A DNA stretch of 64,000 nucleotides, taken from the NCBI GenBank assembly GCA_035610365.1, contig CM069433.1, positions 177,584,882 to 177,648,881 on the forward strand, read 5' to 3'. The stretch's first letter is position 1; every line of letters starts with the position of its first letter. The notes beneath the pieces are model-generated. The model did not search any database, had not been told where the DNA came from, and saw only the letters and a program-made list of their open reading frames with translations. A program made the translations under genes and the position numbers. The stretch is from Aquatica leii (Eukaryota; Arthropoda; Insecta; Coleoptera; Lampyridae). Shown here piece after piece: positions 1 to 10,239 of the stretch.

Positions 1-176
1 ATGTATAATTAATTATATAAAATTTAACTATATAAAACATACGCAGTCAACGTTCATTATTACTGCTATATAACACACATTTAAACCACAGTTAAATTTT
101 AGATTTTATATCACAGCTTAAAACGTCATCATACAAAAAAAAAACATTTTTTAGTAAAAGTTGTTTTATTTTACTT

Positions 177-366
177 TTAAAATAGTTTAATATTTAAAGA
201 TTTTATATCATCTGGTAGAGTATTAAAATATTTAAGTGTTAAAAAATTTGTTGATTTTTGGGATTTAGTCAGTCTACAAACTGGCAACTGTAGATCGTTT
301 TTATTTCTAGTATTATAAGAGTCCTGAGATTTGTTGTAATTATATTTCATTAGGTTTATTTTTATA
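177..366 (-). pseudogene. LINE-A, 3'-terminal RT segment
   Basis: Read on the minus strand from about 366, this gives some 60 codons ending at a TAA (177-179). It carries short motifs such as LQLPVCRL and YFNTLPDDIK, which are characteristic of the C-terminal tail downstream of the reverse transcriptase in jockey/CR1-like non-LTR retrotransposons. It is the continuation of the RT segment at 2290-2965, from which it is separated by the mariner at 369-2287. The frame is shifted relative to that segment near the junction, so the copy is dead. Family level (jockey versus CR1) is an inference. Confidence 0.6.
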
Positions 367-368
367 TA

Positions 369-743
369 CAGTGTGTCTGAAAAATATGGAATATATTATA
401 CAGGTCGATAAATATGCACTTTACACGAAAAAGTTGTAAATAAAAGTTGTTTATCACTTAGTTATCTACCACCTGGGAGATATCAATTTAAATTTTTGCT
501 GTAAACAAAATCGCAACGAATAACACTTACATTTTTTTAAATGGCAAGGCACGTCTTTATTATACTCATTTGATAGAGTCTTTTTTTCTCTTTTCAACCA
601 TATGAAACTTGAATACCTTTACATCAAAAAAATTTCAAGAAAAACAAGGACATGTCTAACAAATTTATTTTACTGAGCAGTATTAATCAGGTACGTAATA
701 TGTGGTATTGAAACAATTGAATGCACTGTCACAATAGCAAATA
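369..743 (+). repeat. mariner left terminal inverted repeat
   Basis: About 375 bp, the inverted counterpart of 1905-2287. The pair can be followed almost continuously by eye from the CAGTGTGTC end to the inner CAATTGAATGCACT motif. The differences are a few substitutions and small gaps, for example near 742. Repeats this long are unusual for mariner elements, which usually have ends of about 30 bp. Confidence 0.85.
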
Positions 744-803
744 TAAAACTTTAAATATCTTTACATAAAATTGTTATAACAAAAAAAAGTATTTAAACTA
801 AAC

Positions 804-1890
804 TTACAATAAATGTTCAAAATGTAAACCATTCATAATTTGACAGTGGTAAATTCGATTTTTAAAACCATCGATTGCTTTTGAAATCATATCTCGAGTT
901 ATAGCTCTTATCTCAACTCTAATGCGATTTTTCAAATCTTCAACATTATCAGGTCTATTTTCATAAATTTTGCTTTTAATATAGCCCCAAAGAAAAAAAT
1001 CTAGTGGACTTAAATCCGGCGAGCGAGCAGGCCATTCTATCGTATCTCTTCTGCCTATCCATGTATTTTGAAAAGTATTATTAAGAAAGTGGCGGACATT
1101 AATTCCAAAATGTGGAGGTGCCCGGTCTTGTTGAAGCCATATTCTGTTATGAGGTATATCTGGATCTACTTCATGTGGAAATAACTAGGCCAATGCAGGA
1201 ACTAACTCAAATCTTAAGAAATCGAGATAAATATTCGCCGTTAAACTACCTTCAAAAAAATATGGCCCCAAAATTTGACTTCCAATCATTCCTACCCAGA
1301 TGTTGACTTTCTGCTGGTATTGGGTGTGTTTTTCTAGATACCAGTGAGGATTTTGTGAAGACCAGTAACGTGTGTTTTGTTCGTTAATTGTGCCGTTTAA
1401 ACAAAACGTGGCCTCATCAGTAAAAAGGATATTTTTATGAAAATGTGCATCTCGTTCAAGTTTGTTTGTTATTGTTTCACAAAACTCCAGCCTTCTGTCC
1501 AAATCGTCTTCAAATAATTCTTGAACTACACAAGCTTTATAAGGATAAAATTTTTCTTTTTTTAAAACGTCATGTACAGCCGATTTATTCAAATTATGGT
1601 CTCTAGCAATTTGCCGAACAGAAATTTGTGGATTTTCCTCAACAGACAAGAACACATTTTCTCGTTCCACATTACTTAATGACAAAGGTCTACCAGTTCT
1701 ACTCGCATCTTTCACCGAACCTGTCTCTTGAAATTTCCGCCAAATTTTGCTTACCGTGGACTGCGAAATGTTTAATTCTGGATGCAAGTTATTAAATAAA
1801 TTACCATACTTCGTCTTGGGTTCTTCTTCTATCTCCATATCCCAGAATCATTAAAATTTCAATTCTATGTTTCTCAGATAATTGAGCCAT
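804..1890 (-). pseudogene. mariner transposase (DD41D spacing), one frameshift and one premature stop
   Basis: Cut-and-paste transposase acting on the flanking terminal repeats. It starts at the ATG at 1888-1890 (MAQLSEKHRIEI) and ends at TAA 804-806. An N-terminal helix-turn-helix region (QSTVSKIWRKF, then SVRQIARDHNLNKSAV) precedes the catalytic domain. The first Asp is in LFTDEATFCLNG, the second in QQDRAPPHF and the third in SPDLSPLDFF. There are 41 residues between the second and third Asp, matching the DD41D (rosa-like) mariner group. The start frame reaches a stop about 30 codons in, so a frameshift near 1800 is needed to join it to the main frame. A TAG at 1185-1187 interrupts the main frame before the second Asp. 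No active enzyme is expected from this copy. Confidence 0.85.
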
Positions 1891-1904
1891 ATTTCAAGCA
1901 CTAA

Positions 1905-2287
1905 CAAATAGCAAAGTGTGACAGTGTTCTAAAGTGCATTCAATTGTTTCAATGCTACATATTACGTACCTGATTAATACTGCTCAGTAAAATAAATTTG
2001 TTAGACATGTCCTTGTTTTTCTTGAAAATTTTTTGATGTAAAGGTATTCAAGTTTCATATGGGTGAAAAGAGAAAAAAGGACTCTATGAAATAAGTATAA
2101 TAAAGACGTGCCTTGCCATTTAAAAAAATGTGTTATTTGTTGCGATTTTGTTTACAGCAAAAATTTAAATTGATATCTCTCAGGTGGTAGATAACTAAGT
2201 GATAAACACATTTAATTTACAACTTTTTCGTGTAAAGTGCATATTTATCGACCTGTATAATATATTCCATACTTTTCGGACACACTG
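1905..2287 (-). repeat. mariner right terminal inverted repeat
   Basis: Inverted copy of 369-743, ending in CACACTG before the TA at 2288-2289. The transposase start at 1888-1890 lies just inside it, so any promoter would have to be within this repeat. Confidence 0.85.
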
Positions 2288-2289
2288 TA

Positions 2290-2965
2290 TACTAAAATTT
2301 CATAAATATAAATACACGGCAACGTTAATGTTTGTAATTCTTACAGTTTTCTCTATCCTGTAAATTACTTATGATCCGTACAGCTTTGCGTTGCAATGCA
2401 AATAATCGTTACCAGTCTGCACCCTGACCCCATACTAAAATTGAGTGAGAGAGCAAAGAATGAGACAGAGCAAAATAGGCTGTTTTTAGAACTGGCAATG
2501 ATACAGAATTAGCTAACTTTCTAAACAGATATTTGTTTTTAATAGCGCTTTTGGCAATGCTGTTAATATGAATATTCCATTTTGTCAATAATAACGCCCA
2601 GGAATCGAGTGTGATCATCAAACTTTGTATTATCAATATTGCAGTTACTGAGAGAAAAAAAAATTTGAACTGTTTTTGTTTGGTTTAAAGTTAGCTTATG
2701 ATTAGAAAACCGTTTTTGCACTTTTACTTGTGCACAAGATGACGATGCTGCTAAATCTGTCTGATTCTTTCCATTAATCGTGATAGTAGTGTCATAAGCA
2801 AAGAGTATGTAATCAGCAAGATGATTTATTTGTAGTAAATTGTTGATATAAACTAAAAATAAAAGTGGGCCTAAAACAGATTCTTGAGGAATCCCATAAC
2901 TGATCCTACCCCTTACAGATAACCACCCATTTATTTTCACTGAGCTTCTCGTTATATACCGTCTT
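2290..2965 (-). pseudogene. LINE-A reverse transcriptase, C-terminal half
   Basis: Non-LTR retrotransposon reverse transcriptase in fragments. On the minus strand one meets SSVKINGWLS, then the palm motif GIPQESVLGPLLFLVYINNL (canonical PQGSVLGP, with G to E here). The active-site motif has decayed to FAYDTT (usually YADDT). FLGVIIDK, the motif after the active site, follows. A frameshift leads to a thumb-like segment with KLANSVSLPVLKTAYFALSHS and LVWGQGADW. The segment starts at a Penelope junction near 2965 and runs into the mariner. Together with 177-366 and 4304-5700 it makes one interrupted LINE copy. Confidence 0.8.
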
Positions 2966-3747
2966 ACGGCTCCGCTTCGCTGATCCATGTCCGTTCTGGT
3001 CTGTTGGTTTGCCTTCATAGACGTCTCGTAGCTTCTTGCATGTTCTTCACGCAGCGTAGATCTCCATGTGTTGCTTAATCTGTATCCATCCTCACGATTA
3101 AAATTGTTAGGATTTGTCATTATTTCCAGTGATTCGAGTATTATTCGCTGCTGATAGTGTCTGCTTATTAATTTTAGCCATTTTTTATAACAGCGTCCTT
3201 TATGTGTTTGATTTCCTCTGGCTTGTGCTCTTCATCACTAATTTTCTCCGCTCTTCTTAGACGTATGTTTATGAGGGATCTCTTCTGTATGTAGATGGTG
3301 ACGAGAGGATGCGTGTAAATACCGGTCTGTAAGTGTTTCCTTACTATATACGCTATTACTTAGCCTGTTGTTGTTCGTGCGTGTTACGAGAACGTCTAGA
3401 AAGGGCAGCGTTTTGTTCTTTTCGATCTCCATGGTGAATTTGATACTGTTGTGGTGTCCATTGATATGTTGAAGAAAACTTTGTAATTCTTCCCGTCTAT
3501 GAGGCCATACAACAAAAGTGTCGTCCACGTATCTGTACCAGCATTTCGGTTTCCGGTCGCTTGAGTTGATAGCTTCTTGTTCGAAACCTTCCATGAATAG
3601 GTTAGCTATTACTGGCGACAGTGGTGATCCCATACTTGCGCCGTTCTTTTGTTCATAGCACTCACCATTCCACAGGAAGTAGGTTGACGTTAAACAGAGT
3701 CTGGCCAAGTCGATCAAATCTTCTTGTAAACCTCGTGGCACTAGTAG
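2966..3747 (-). pseudogene. Penelope-like element A1, RT plus tail, internally deleted
   Basis: Penelope-like elements encode a telomerase-related reverse transcriptase joined to a GIY-YIG endonuclease. At 3238-3741 minus there is clear RT sequence: MGSPLSPVIANLFME, then the active site YRYVDDTFVV, then KTLPFLDVLVTR. Downstream come the linker (KSGEN, HKPEEIKH) and, after an internal deletion that removed the GIY-YIG domain, the family's C-terminal motif PNNFNREDGYRLS near 3090. The first half of the RT is missing. The copy abuts LINE-A RT at about 2965. Its linker (3238-3262) is repeated inverted at 3771-3801 in the neighbouring piece A2. Confidence 0.85.
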
Positions 3748-3764
3748 TTGTCTAATGATCTCTC

Positions 3765-4303
3765 ATCAACACACTTCTAAGAAGAGCGGAGAAAATTAGT
3801 GATGTAGAACACAAGCCGGAGGAAATCAAACACAAAAAGGACTCTCTTATAAAAAATGACTACAACAAAAAATTAATAAGACCACAAAAGAAGAAGGAGA
3901 ATCAAGCTGAGGTTGCTGCGCAGACACCGTCAGAAACATATGCTTACTTACCCTACGTTGGCGGAGTCACTGACAGACTAAAGAGGGTTCTAGAAAAGAA
4001 GAACATCTCTATACGTTATAACACAGTAAAGAAAATAGATCAGCTCATACCTCCTAATAAAGGCACACCAAAAGTATATACAAATTAGTGTATGTGCGGC
4101 AAAAATTACATCGGCCAAACAGGGAGGAGCATTCAGTACTAGGTTAAAGAACATCAACAAGACGCTCAACTCAGACGCACGGACAAATCTGCAGTAGCGG
4201 AACATCTACATGAGAATGGAGATCACCGGATTGATTACGGGAACGTAAAAGTATTAGCACGAAGCAGATACTATCACTAGGGAATAATACTCGAATCAGT
4301 ACA
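3765..4303 (+). pseudogene. Penelope-like element A2, linker and GIY-YIG endonuclease fragment, opposite orientation to A1
   Basis: Plus-strand continuation of the same Penelope family. It reads LLRRAEKISD, then ETYAYLPYVGGVTDRLKRVL, then the GIY-YIG core CMCGKNYIGQTGRS with an in-frame TAG just before it. KSAVAEHLHENGDH and a degenerate C-terminus follow. Its last part (4260-4303, GATACTATCAC...AATACTCGAATCA) is the inverted equivalent of 3122-3165 in A1. A1 and A2 are therefore two partial copies joined head to head, with different deletions. Several in-frame stops show it is inactive. Confidence 0.8.
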
Positions 4304-5700
4304 GTAGCGATATAAGTCTGTAGTTATTTATATCATTTATTTCTCTTTTTTTAAAAAGTGGAACTTCCTTTCCTCGGGAAATATATTATGAGCAATACGG
4401 TTCTTAATGACTTTAGTTAATGGAATAACAATAACATTTATTATACCTTTCATTAAGTTTACTGCTAATCCAAAAATATCACAACTGTTTGAATGTTTTA
4501 ATGAATTTTTATATTCCTAACAATACTAAATGTTGGTTCAAATTGGAAACTCTATTCAGCGTCAATTCTTGTTGTATTCTTTATTGGACTGTCAAAACTA
4601 TCAACGTTTGACGAGATTTTTTGCTATATTTAGAAAAAAGTTGTTAAAATTGTCTGAAGAAAATTTGTGATTCATTAATTCAATTTTGTTTTTTCTCTTG
4701 TCGTTAATACACATTGTTTTTATTCATGAATTCGAATTTTTAATTAGCAAATCTATAAATCTATATATTCAATTTTAGCGTTTTGTATTGCTAGTTGATA
4801 TTTTCTACGAAATTCTGGGCTCAACTTACTTGTTTCATATAAAAAAAAGTAACCGATCTCTCATATTCTTAAGATCACTATTAAACCAATTATAATTATA
4901 TGTAAAATTTGGTTCACATTTATAAGTTTTTATCAGGAAAATCCTAATTTGGTATCTGACATCTGTGTAGAAATGGGAAAAGAAGAATTAATTTGTTGTG
5001 TTGTTACTTCTCTAGATGTCGCTATTAGTTTTGTTTTAGGTTTAGTTGGTTTATCAATTTTTAGTTTGTTATTGTTTCTTAAGTTACTGATAGGAGACAT
5101 ATTCTGTTTTCGATTTCTTTATAAGTTCTTGTTGTAATTTAATAATTTATTCTTTGTCTTTGATTATTTGTATTTTATCTAGAATTGTACGTTCTTTGTC
5201 TTAAAATTGTTGTTTAAAAAAGTAAATTACTTGTTCCATGTACTTAATATTTGTATTTAAATCGTCCATACCTGTCTCATTGGTTTTTGAGTATACAAAC
5301 GCGTTATCACTTTCACACCATTTAATAGTATTTTTTGATGTATTTAACCTTTTTTTTCACAACAATATTTATGTAGCACATTATCACAGTTTATGCACTT
5401 TACAATATTGGTTATGGCACTTTGGTGGCATAATTTACAGATTATATTATCCGAACCTCCAGATACGCCCGTGTTAGTTAGCGCCATTTTAATAAAAAAA
5501 ATGAAAAAAAAACAAAAAACAAATAAATTTATAGAAGAACATTAGACTGACGATAACCCTCCTTACCAAGAAGCTACATACTCCAACCACTTCTCTGAGA
5601 GCAGTGGAGGGAGTATCTCTATGACACATAATCTTATCAGTTGACAATAACACTTTTCGAAAAATCCTTGGTGCATCTCTAGGTTGAGTTTATAATATAA
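4304..5700 (-). pseudogene. LINE-A 5' region: 5' UTR, PHD-type ORF1 start and RT N-terminus
   Basis: Read on the minus strand, 5490-5700 is a non-coding leader with A-rich runs. An ATG at 5484-5486 opens a 47-codon stretch with a PHD-like zinc motif: CKLCHQSA, then CINCDNVLHKYCC. It stops at 5344. Degenerate, charged coiled-coil-like sequence follows to about 4950. Next comes WFNSDLKNMRDRL, typical of the spacer between endonuclease and RT, and then the RT entry (LTKVIKNRIAHNIFP, EINDINNYRLISLL) up to the Penelope junction at 4304. The endonuclease domain is not recognisable. The RT part between here and 2965 is absent, so the Penelope insertion came with a loss of LINE sequence. Confidence 0.6.
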
Positions 5701-5739
5701 TCCAGGTGATCACAAAAATTGAATGCATTAATATAAAAC

Positions 5740-6060
5740 TGCCCCAAATAGCAAAATAAGTTTGTGAAGTACTTGTCAAAAGTTTGTCATTAAAAAGTGA
5801 AAAGTGTGTCTTAAACATGTTGTTGGCAAGGTTCAAAAGTGTTTGTCAACTTTGTAAAATACTTGTGGCAAGTGTTCTACTTGACAAAAGACAAGTTTGT
5901 CACATACTTTTCATAGGTATTTCAAAAGTCTCTACAAGAAAATTCGACAAACTTGTGTCAACTATCTAGCAAGTGAGCAAAATGTTTGCCTCAAGTGTTT
6001 ACCAAGGGTGTGCAAAGTTTGCTATCAACAAGATTGAGACAAGGTACTTTTCGATACGGT
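5740..6060. other. Cluster of ACTTG / CAAGT and TTGTCA words, no coding seen
   Basis: About 320 bp dense in short related words (ACTTGTCAAAAG, AAGTGTTTGTCAA, ACTTGTGGCAAGTG, ACTTGACAAAAGACAAGT) in both orientations. A looser set of the same words occurs at 7060-7400, on the other side of the split gene at 6218-6754. This could be the subterminal repeats of a DNA transposon enclosing that gene. It could also be decayed simple repeats. Confidence 0.3.
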
Positions 6061-6217
6061 CAAGGACACGAAAAATTAATAATATTGACGTAAAACTTAA
6101 ACATAATTTATTCATCTTAACAGTAAAAAAGTAACAAAGAATAAGTACAGAAACTATAATACAACACTATATTACATATACCTATACCTATTTAATATTT
6201 AATTTTACTTATATACG

Positions 6218-6754
6218 TTATATATCCATATCATTTATATCTTCAGCCCCACCAGTTGATATTATTGGTTGCTCCAACTTTCTAGATGCCCGTTGTTCCC
6301 TATAAAAATATAGCATTTATAAAACAATCCATACTAAAGAGTTAAATATTTACTTTTTATATTTCCGGTGTTTGGCTTGAGACAGCCAGTCGCTAACCAC
6401 TTTTCTGATTTCCTTTTCTTGAATTGAATTAAATTTTTTTACGCAACGATCTGAAAAATAAATTAAGTACATGCATTAAAAATTAAACAAGAACATTATT
6501 GCGAAACACGCATTTGAATATTGAAAACAAAATCAAATTTAAAACAATATCAAAAGAGAAAAGAAACAAAACTACTCACCAAAAACAAATTTATAAGTGC
6601 ACGTTTTATCAAACCTTGGTTTGCACAAATTAGCTGCACTTGCTTTCCCGGACAATGAATATTCGTTTGCTAATTCATCCGTCATTAGCTTCCGAATCAG
6701 ATTGGAAGCAAATGTGCCAATATCAGCCCCGTCGCAATGGAATACGTGCTTAGA
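6218..6754 (-). CDS. Three-exon gene 3' part, DUF4806-like C-terminal domain (tentative)
   Basis: Minus-strand exons 6580-6754, 6354-6450 and 6218-6299 are separated by introns 6451-6579 (129 bp) and 6300-6353 (54 bp). Each intron has GT...AG ends (donors GTGAGT and GTAAAT; acceptors TTTTTCAG and TTTATAG). A further acceptor (TTTTACAG) precedes 6754. Exon lengths 175, 97 and 82 nt sum to 118 codons including the TAA at 6218-6220, with the frame open across both junctions. The protein includes FASNLIRKLMTDELANEYSL and then VVSDWLSQAKHRKYKK. This pattern resembles the C-terminal end of the insect DUF4806 family (helical, ending WL.xAKxR), which is an inference from memory. No upstream coding exon was found: a donor-like GGTAAGT lies at 6942, but joining from there puts stops in frame. 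It is either a gene fragment or a gene whose 5' exons lie elsewhere. Confidence 0.6.
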
Positions 6755-7527
6755 CTGTAAAACATATCATAATCAGATTCAATAAATAAAATATAGAAAA
6801 AATATATTTAAAACGTTCATCTTTCTTATAACAATAATTCTTTCTTTTTAAACAACTCTATGATTTATTTTTTTTTTTCGGTTTACTGCTCTTGCTTTTT
6901 AATTGTAGCGAAATGAATGTAATGTAATGAAATGAAAACTTACCTATTATTTTTTAGTTGATGTGTTCACAAAACTGCACTCAATCAATCAGCACTTTAC
7001 ACAGGTATTATATTAAAAAAGCTATCAACAACCAGAAGAACGTCAAGTTCAATACTGTTTAAATTTTTACTCAGCAAGTGTCCTTTTTAAAAAGAACAAA
7101 TGCAAAGTGCCATTGTTTGGAAAAAATCGTTACAACCCCAGGCGGTTACAGCAGGTAGAAAAACTTCAAAAGGTGCATTAGTCACCAAATTCTTGTCATT
7201 AGCTTGTGACCGACAACTTTTCCATTGCTTACTTTGTGGAAAGTATGTTATTGTCTTTCTGTAATAGACATACCTGCTTTAACCTTGCTTTAAATCTTAC
7301 TTTTAAAAGTTTGCGAGCGACAACCCAAGAGCAAATAACAAGCAAGTATGCCACAAGGATTTATGGGTGTGGCCACCACAAGACTTTCCTATAAGAAATG
7401 ATGAAGAAATGTATTTTTATAAGGTTATGTTGTTATAAAACCACTTTGAAGTGATATGTTTGTATTAAAATGATTAGTAAATCGCCAATTAACCAGACTT
7501 TTGTGCAACCGGCTATTTATTTTTTCT
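6755..7527. other. Non-coding flank with possible untranslated exon
   Basis: No coding seen. On the minus strand a good donor consensus (AATAG then GTAAGT) near 6942 would end an exon covering about 6943-7080, with only stop-rich sequence in it. It could be a 5' untranslated exon of the gene at 6218-6754. Around 7382-7397 the word ACTTTCCTATAAGAAA resembles the palindrome at 8430-8448 on the far side of the tandem repeats. Confidence 0.3.
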
Positions 7528-7960
7528 AAAAAAAAATCGTCGCAGGCAGGATTCGAATTTAGATTATATAATGGAAATCACTTTAAATTATAATTTAAAT
7601 ATCTAATAAACTGTTAATGTTAGAAAAAAATTTATTTGAATAATTTGTTAGGAAGGAATCTTTATAAGAAACTGAAAAAATAATTCGAATAATTTACATT
7701 CGTACAAAATTATATAAGAAAAACTGTTCAAAATGGCGGATACACCTACTTCAGGTATCTTTATCAGATCTATCTTTTGATAAAGCCGAGAGAATATGAA
7801 AATCCAGCTCTATATGAAAGTTCAAGTTACTAGGACTTAGTTCGAGAGTTATCGTGGGTACATCGTTACACACAGACAGACACAAACACAGACACCTAAA
7901 CTTTTTTTGTCAAAAATATTTTTTCTGACTTAGGAGACCTTGAAACGTAAACTTATGCAA
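7528..7960. repeat. Tandem repeat unit 1 (~432 bp)
   Basis: First of two head-to-tail copies. Both begin with an A-run followed by TCGTCGCAGGC and GATTATATAATG, and contain CGAGAGTTATCGTGGGTAC followed by a CA-rich stretch (ACACAGACAGACAC). Both end with GACCTTGAAACGTAAA. The matching word GTCGCAGGC starts at 7539 and 7971, giving a 432-bp period. No open frame is seen. Confidence 0.85.
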
Positions 7961-8415
7961 AAAAAATATCGTCGCAGGCGGGATTCAAACCTAGATTATA
8001 TAATGAAATTCACTTTAAATTTTAAATTAAATATCTAATAAACTGTTAATGAAAGAAAAATTTTTTATTTGAATAAATTGTTAGGAAGTATTGTCTCGAT
8101 AAGAAACTATAAAAATAATTCGAATAATTTACATTCGTTTAAAATTATATAAGAAAAACTGTTATAAATGACGGATACACCCACTTCCGGTTTCTTTATC
8201 AGACCCATCTTTTGATAGAACCGAGAGAATATGAAAAGCCAGCTCCATACCAAATTTCAAGTTACTAGGACTTTTGGTTCGAGAGTTATCGTGGGTACAA
8301 CGTTACACACGGACAAACACACACAGACACCCAAAATTTTTTTGTCAAAAATACGTTTTTGTGATTTAGAAGACCTTGAAACGTAAAATTCTCCAAAAAA
8401 AATTTTTCGAAAAAA
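7961..8415. repeat. Tandem repeat unit 2
   Basis: Second copy, about 85-90% alike by eye. It ends in CTCCAAAAAAAATTTTT and is followed by a perfect hairpin, CTTTCCT-TAT-AGGAAAG (8431-8447), immediately before a LINE fragment. Confidence 0.85.
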
Positions 8416-8448
8416 ATTGCGATCGCTATACTTTCCTTATAGGAAAGT

Positions 8449-8640
8449 AAAAATGACACCCAAATCTTTAAAGTTAATTACTACTTCCAGAGTTTTGCCA
8501 CACAGAGTATATTTAGGTGTACCAACTAATTTTTGACGCGTTATTGACAAATAAATGCATTTGTTGATATTTAACAAGAGTCAATTGTTACTACACCACA
8601 GCGCAAGTTTGTCTAGATCTTTTTGTACGCAAATACACCA
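8449..8640 (-). pseudogene. LINE RT fragment (region after the active site)
   Basis: Minus-strand reading gives QKDLDKLALWCSNN, one in-frame stop, then LLLNINKCIYLS and VVINFKDLGVIF. This is the stretch following the YADD motif in CR1/jockey-like reverse transcriptases (LxLNxxKC, then FKDLGV). It is cut at 8449 by the repeat block and at about 8640 by gypsy-A. No catalytic part remains. Confidence 0.75.
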
Positions 8641-8664
8641 TAAAAAGATTGAATCTATATATTT

Positions 8665-9360
8665 TAACATCATTTTTCAAATTCCGCGTGAAAAACTACT
8701 GGGGTCTCGAAAGGCTTTCTAAAGTATCGTCAATTCTCAGTAAAGAGCAGCTGTTTTTTGGTCAAATTGTTATGCTATTTGTAGTCTACGCAAAATCTTG
8801 CTGATTCATATATTTTCTTTACTTGAACCTATGAACTATTTGAAAGTTCAATATCACCTTTTCTTTCCATATTCGTAATTATTTCTTTGCTTTCTTCTCT
8901 TGTTACCAAAGAAAGTCGGCTTGGATGTTGTCGTATCGGCTTAACTTCTCCGGTTATGATTTTGTGCTTTACCACGTCAGTTCTTCCTTTGAAACTATTC
9001 TACAGCGCAAACACAACTTGATACTGCTATGTCAACGCTTTAACTTTAGCTACCTGGTCGTGGCTGAGGTTTTAGCACTTGGAAGTAAGAATGTCTAATA
9101 AATGTTGTGGAAATATTTTCGGTGACGTAGCTTCACTAGATTCCAGCACCTCACACTTTGAGATACTGGCGTGCATTAGTCTACCACAGTCTTCTGTTTC
9201 AACGTTACTGGATTCAAATTGACATTTAAGATTCTTAATGACATGATGTGTTTTACACGCATTAATGTTCTGCTTCGTCTTGGTCGTTCCCGTGTCCATT
9301 AATTTTTCCATCAAAATAATTGCTGTGCATTTGAATAGTAATCTCCGAGGCATGGTTCGT
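8665..9360 (-). pseudogene. gypsy-A pol fragment (spacer and RT start)
   Basis: Ty3/gypsy polyprotein remnant. On the minus strand, after a diverged stretch (9072-9353) with PQHLLDILTSKC, comes the RT entry region: VVKHKIITGEVKPIRQHPSR, then REESKEIITNM, then SARFCVDYK, then LLRIDDTLESLS. These are the first motifs of gypsy reverse transcriptases. The copy ends before the YxDD active site. Stops and frameshifts are frequent. The preceding gag fragment at 9370-10085 is in the same orientation, so the protease between them has been lost or is unrecognisable. Confidence 0.75.
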
Positions 9361-9369
9361 TAAGGTCCA

Positions 9370-10085
9370 CTTTTGTCTCATTTGGTCGATTGGTTTTGGT
9401 TTTTCGAGGCTCACTTCTCCGCAGTTTCAGCACATCACCTTTCATTTCCGAGCTACTTCTTCGCGGAATACACGTTGCACTATTTTATGGATGCTTTTTT
9501 GTGTCTGCGCGGGTACTTCTGCAGCACAACGGAGCCTATGGATTGCTTGGTGCGACGCTTCAAACTTTAAGGCGTAAATTAACGTCATGCAATGTTTTAT
9601 TAAGCTAACCTTAGAGGCTGCTGCGTTTTGTTGTCTCGGAGACCGTCTACAAAGGTTTGAATACCCAATCGCTCCAAAAAGGTATTTGCTTCTGTACGAT
9701 CGCAACCATTAGCTATAGCTGCGGCTTCAAACAGTTTGTGGTAGATTGACCATAGAACTTTACCATCAAAATGTTGAAGTACAACATCTTTGCCCGTGAC
9801 GTTTTCTCAACCGTGGCAGTTGATTTGGTTTATTTTTTCTTCAAGCAGTTGCATTCTCTCTCCTAATTTTGTTTCTAGTTTGTCTTCTATGGTTTTTCAA
9901 TTATCTTTTAACTTTGGTTCTAATTTTTTTTCCATTTCTTCTATATTGTCTTCTATAGATTTAAAACACCGTTTTGAATTTTTTTTTGGAACAATTTTAA
10001 TCTGGTTCTCTACACTAACTTGTGTTTGTTCCTCATTAGTTTTTATTCAATTTTCAATGCTAGTTCGTATTTCTTCGTTTAAGCT
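9370..10085 (-). pseudogene. gypsy-A gag, capsid internally deleted
   Basis: Minus-strand reading starts with a long charged coiled coil (SVENQIKIV, KLETKLGERMQLLEEKINQI). The capsid start HFDGKVLWSIYHKLFEAAA follows. It jumps directly to FLERLGIQTFVDGLRD, then KFEASHQAIHRLRCAAEVP, then QRVFREEVARK and one knuckle start CxNCGEVS. Full-length relatives have about 80 more capsid residues between NGCDRTE and FLERLG, so an internal deletion is inferred. The zinc knuckle is broken by stops. Confidence 0.7.
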
Positions 10086-10239
10086 TCTAGGACTTTCTCA
10101 TAATCTGAGAATTTTTGAACAGTTTTTCTTCCGTTTTCGGAGAATTGTCATCAATTTTTCGAATAATGCTACCAAAATGCATTACTTCCGGAACTTCAAA
10201 CAAATACGAATCAACGTCTATTCCGTTTTCTTCTTAAAT

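Larger units (their letters stand above)
369..2287 (-). mobile_element. mariner-family DNA transposon, full length, TA target duplication
   Basis: A 1919-bp element bounded by long inverted repeats starting CAGTGTGTCTG at 369 and ending in the reverse complement at 2287. TA dinucleotides flank both sides (367-368 and 2288-2289), the duplication made by Tc1/mariner elements. The transposase pseudogene lies inside on the minus strand. The element sits in the 3' part of a LINE, whose coding continues on both sides, so it inserted after the LINE. The two terminal repeats still match closely over about 375 bp, suggesting a fairly recent insertion compared with the LINE around it. Confidence 0.9.

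Noticed and set aside
7528..8415. LTRs of a small retroelement
   Set aside because: The two copies are directly adjacent with no internal region, no TG...CA ends and no primer site.
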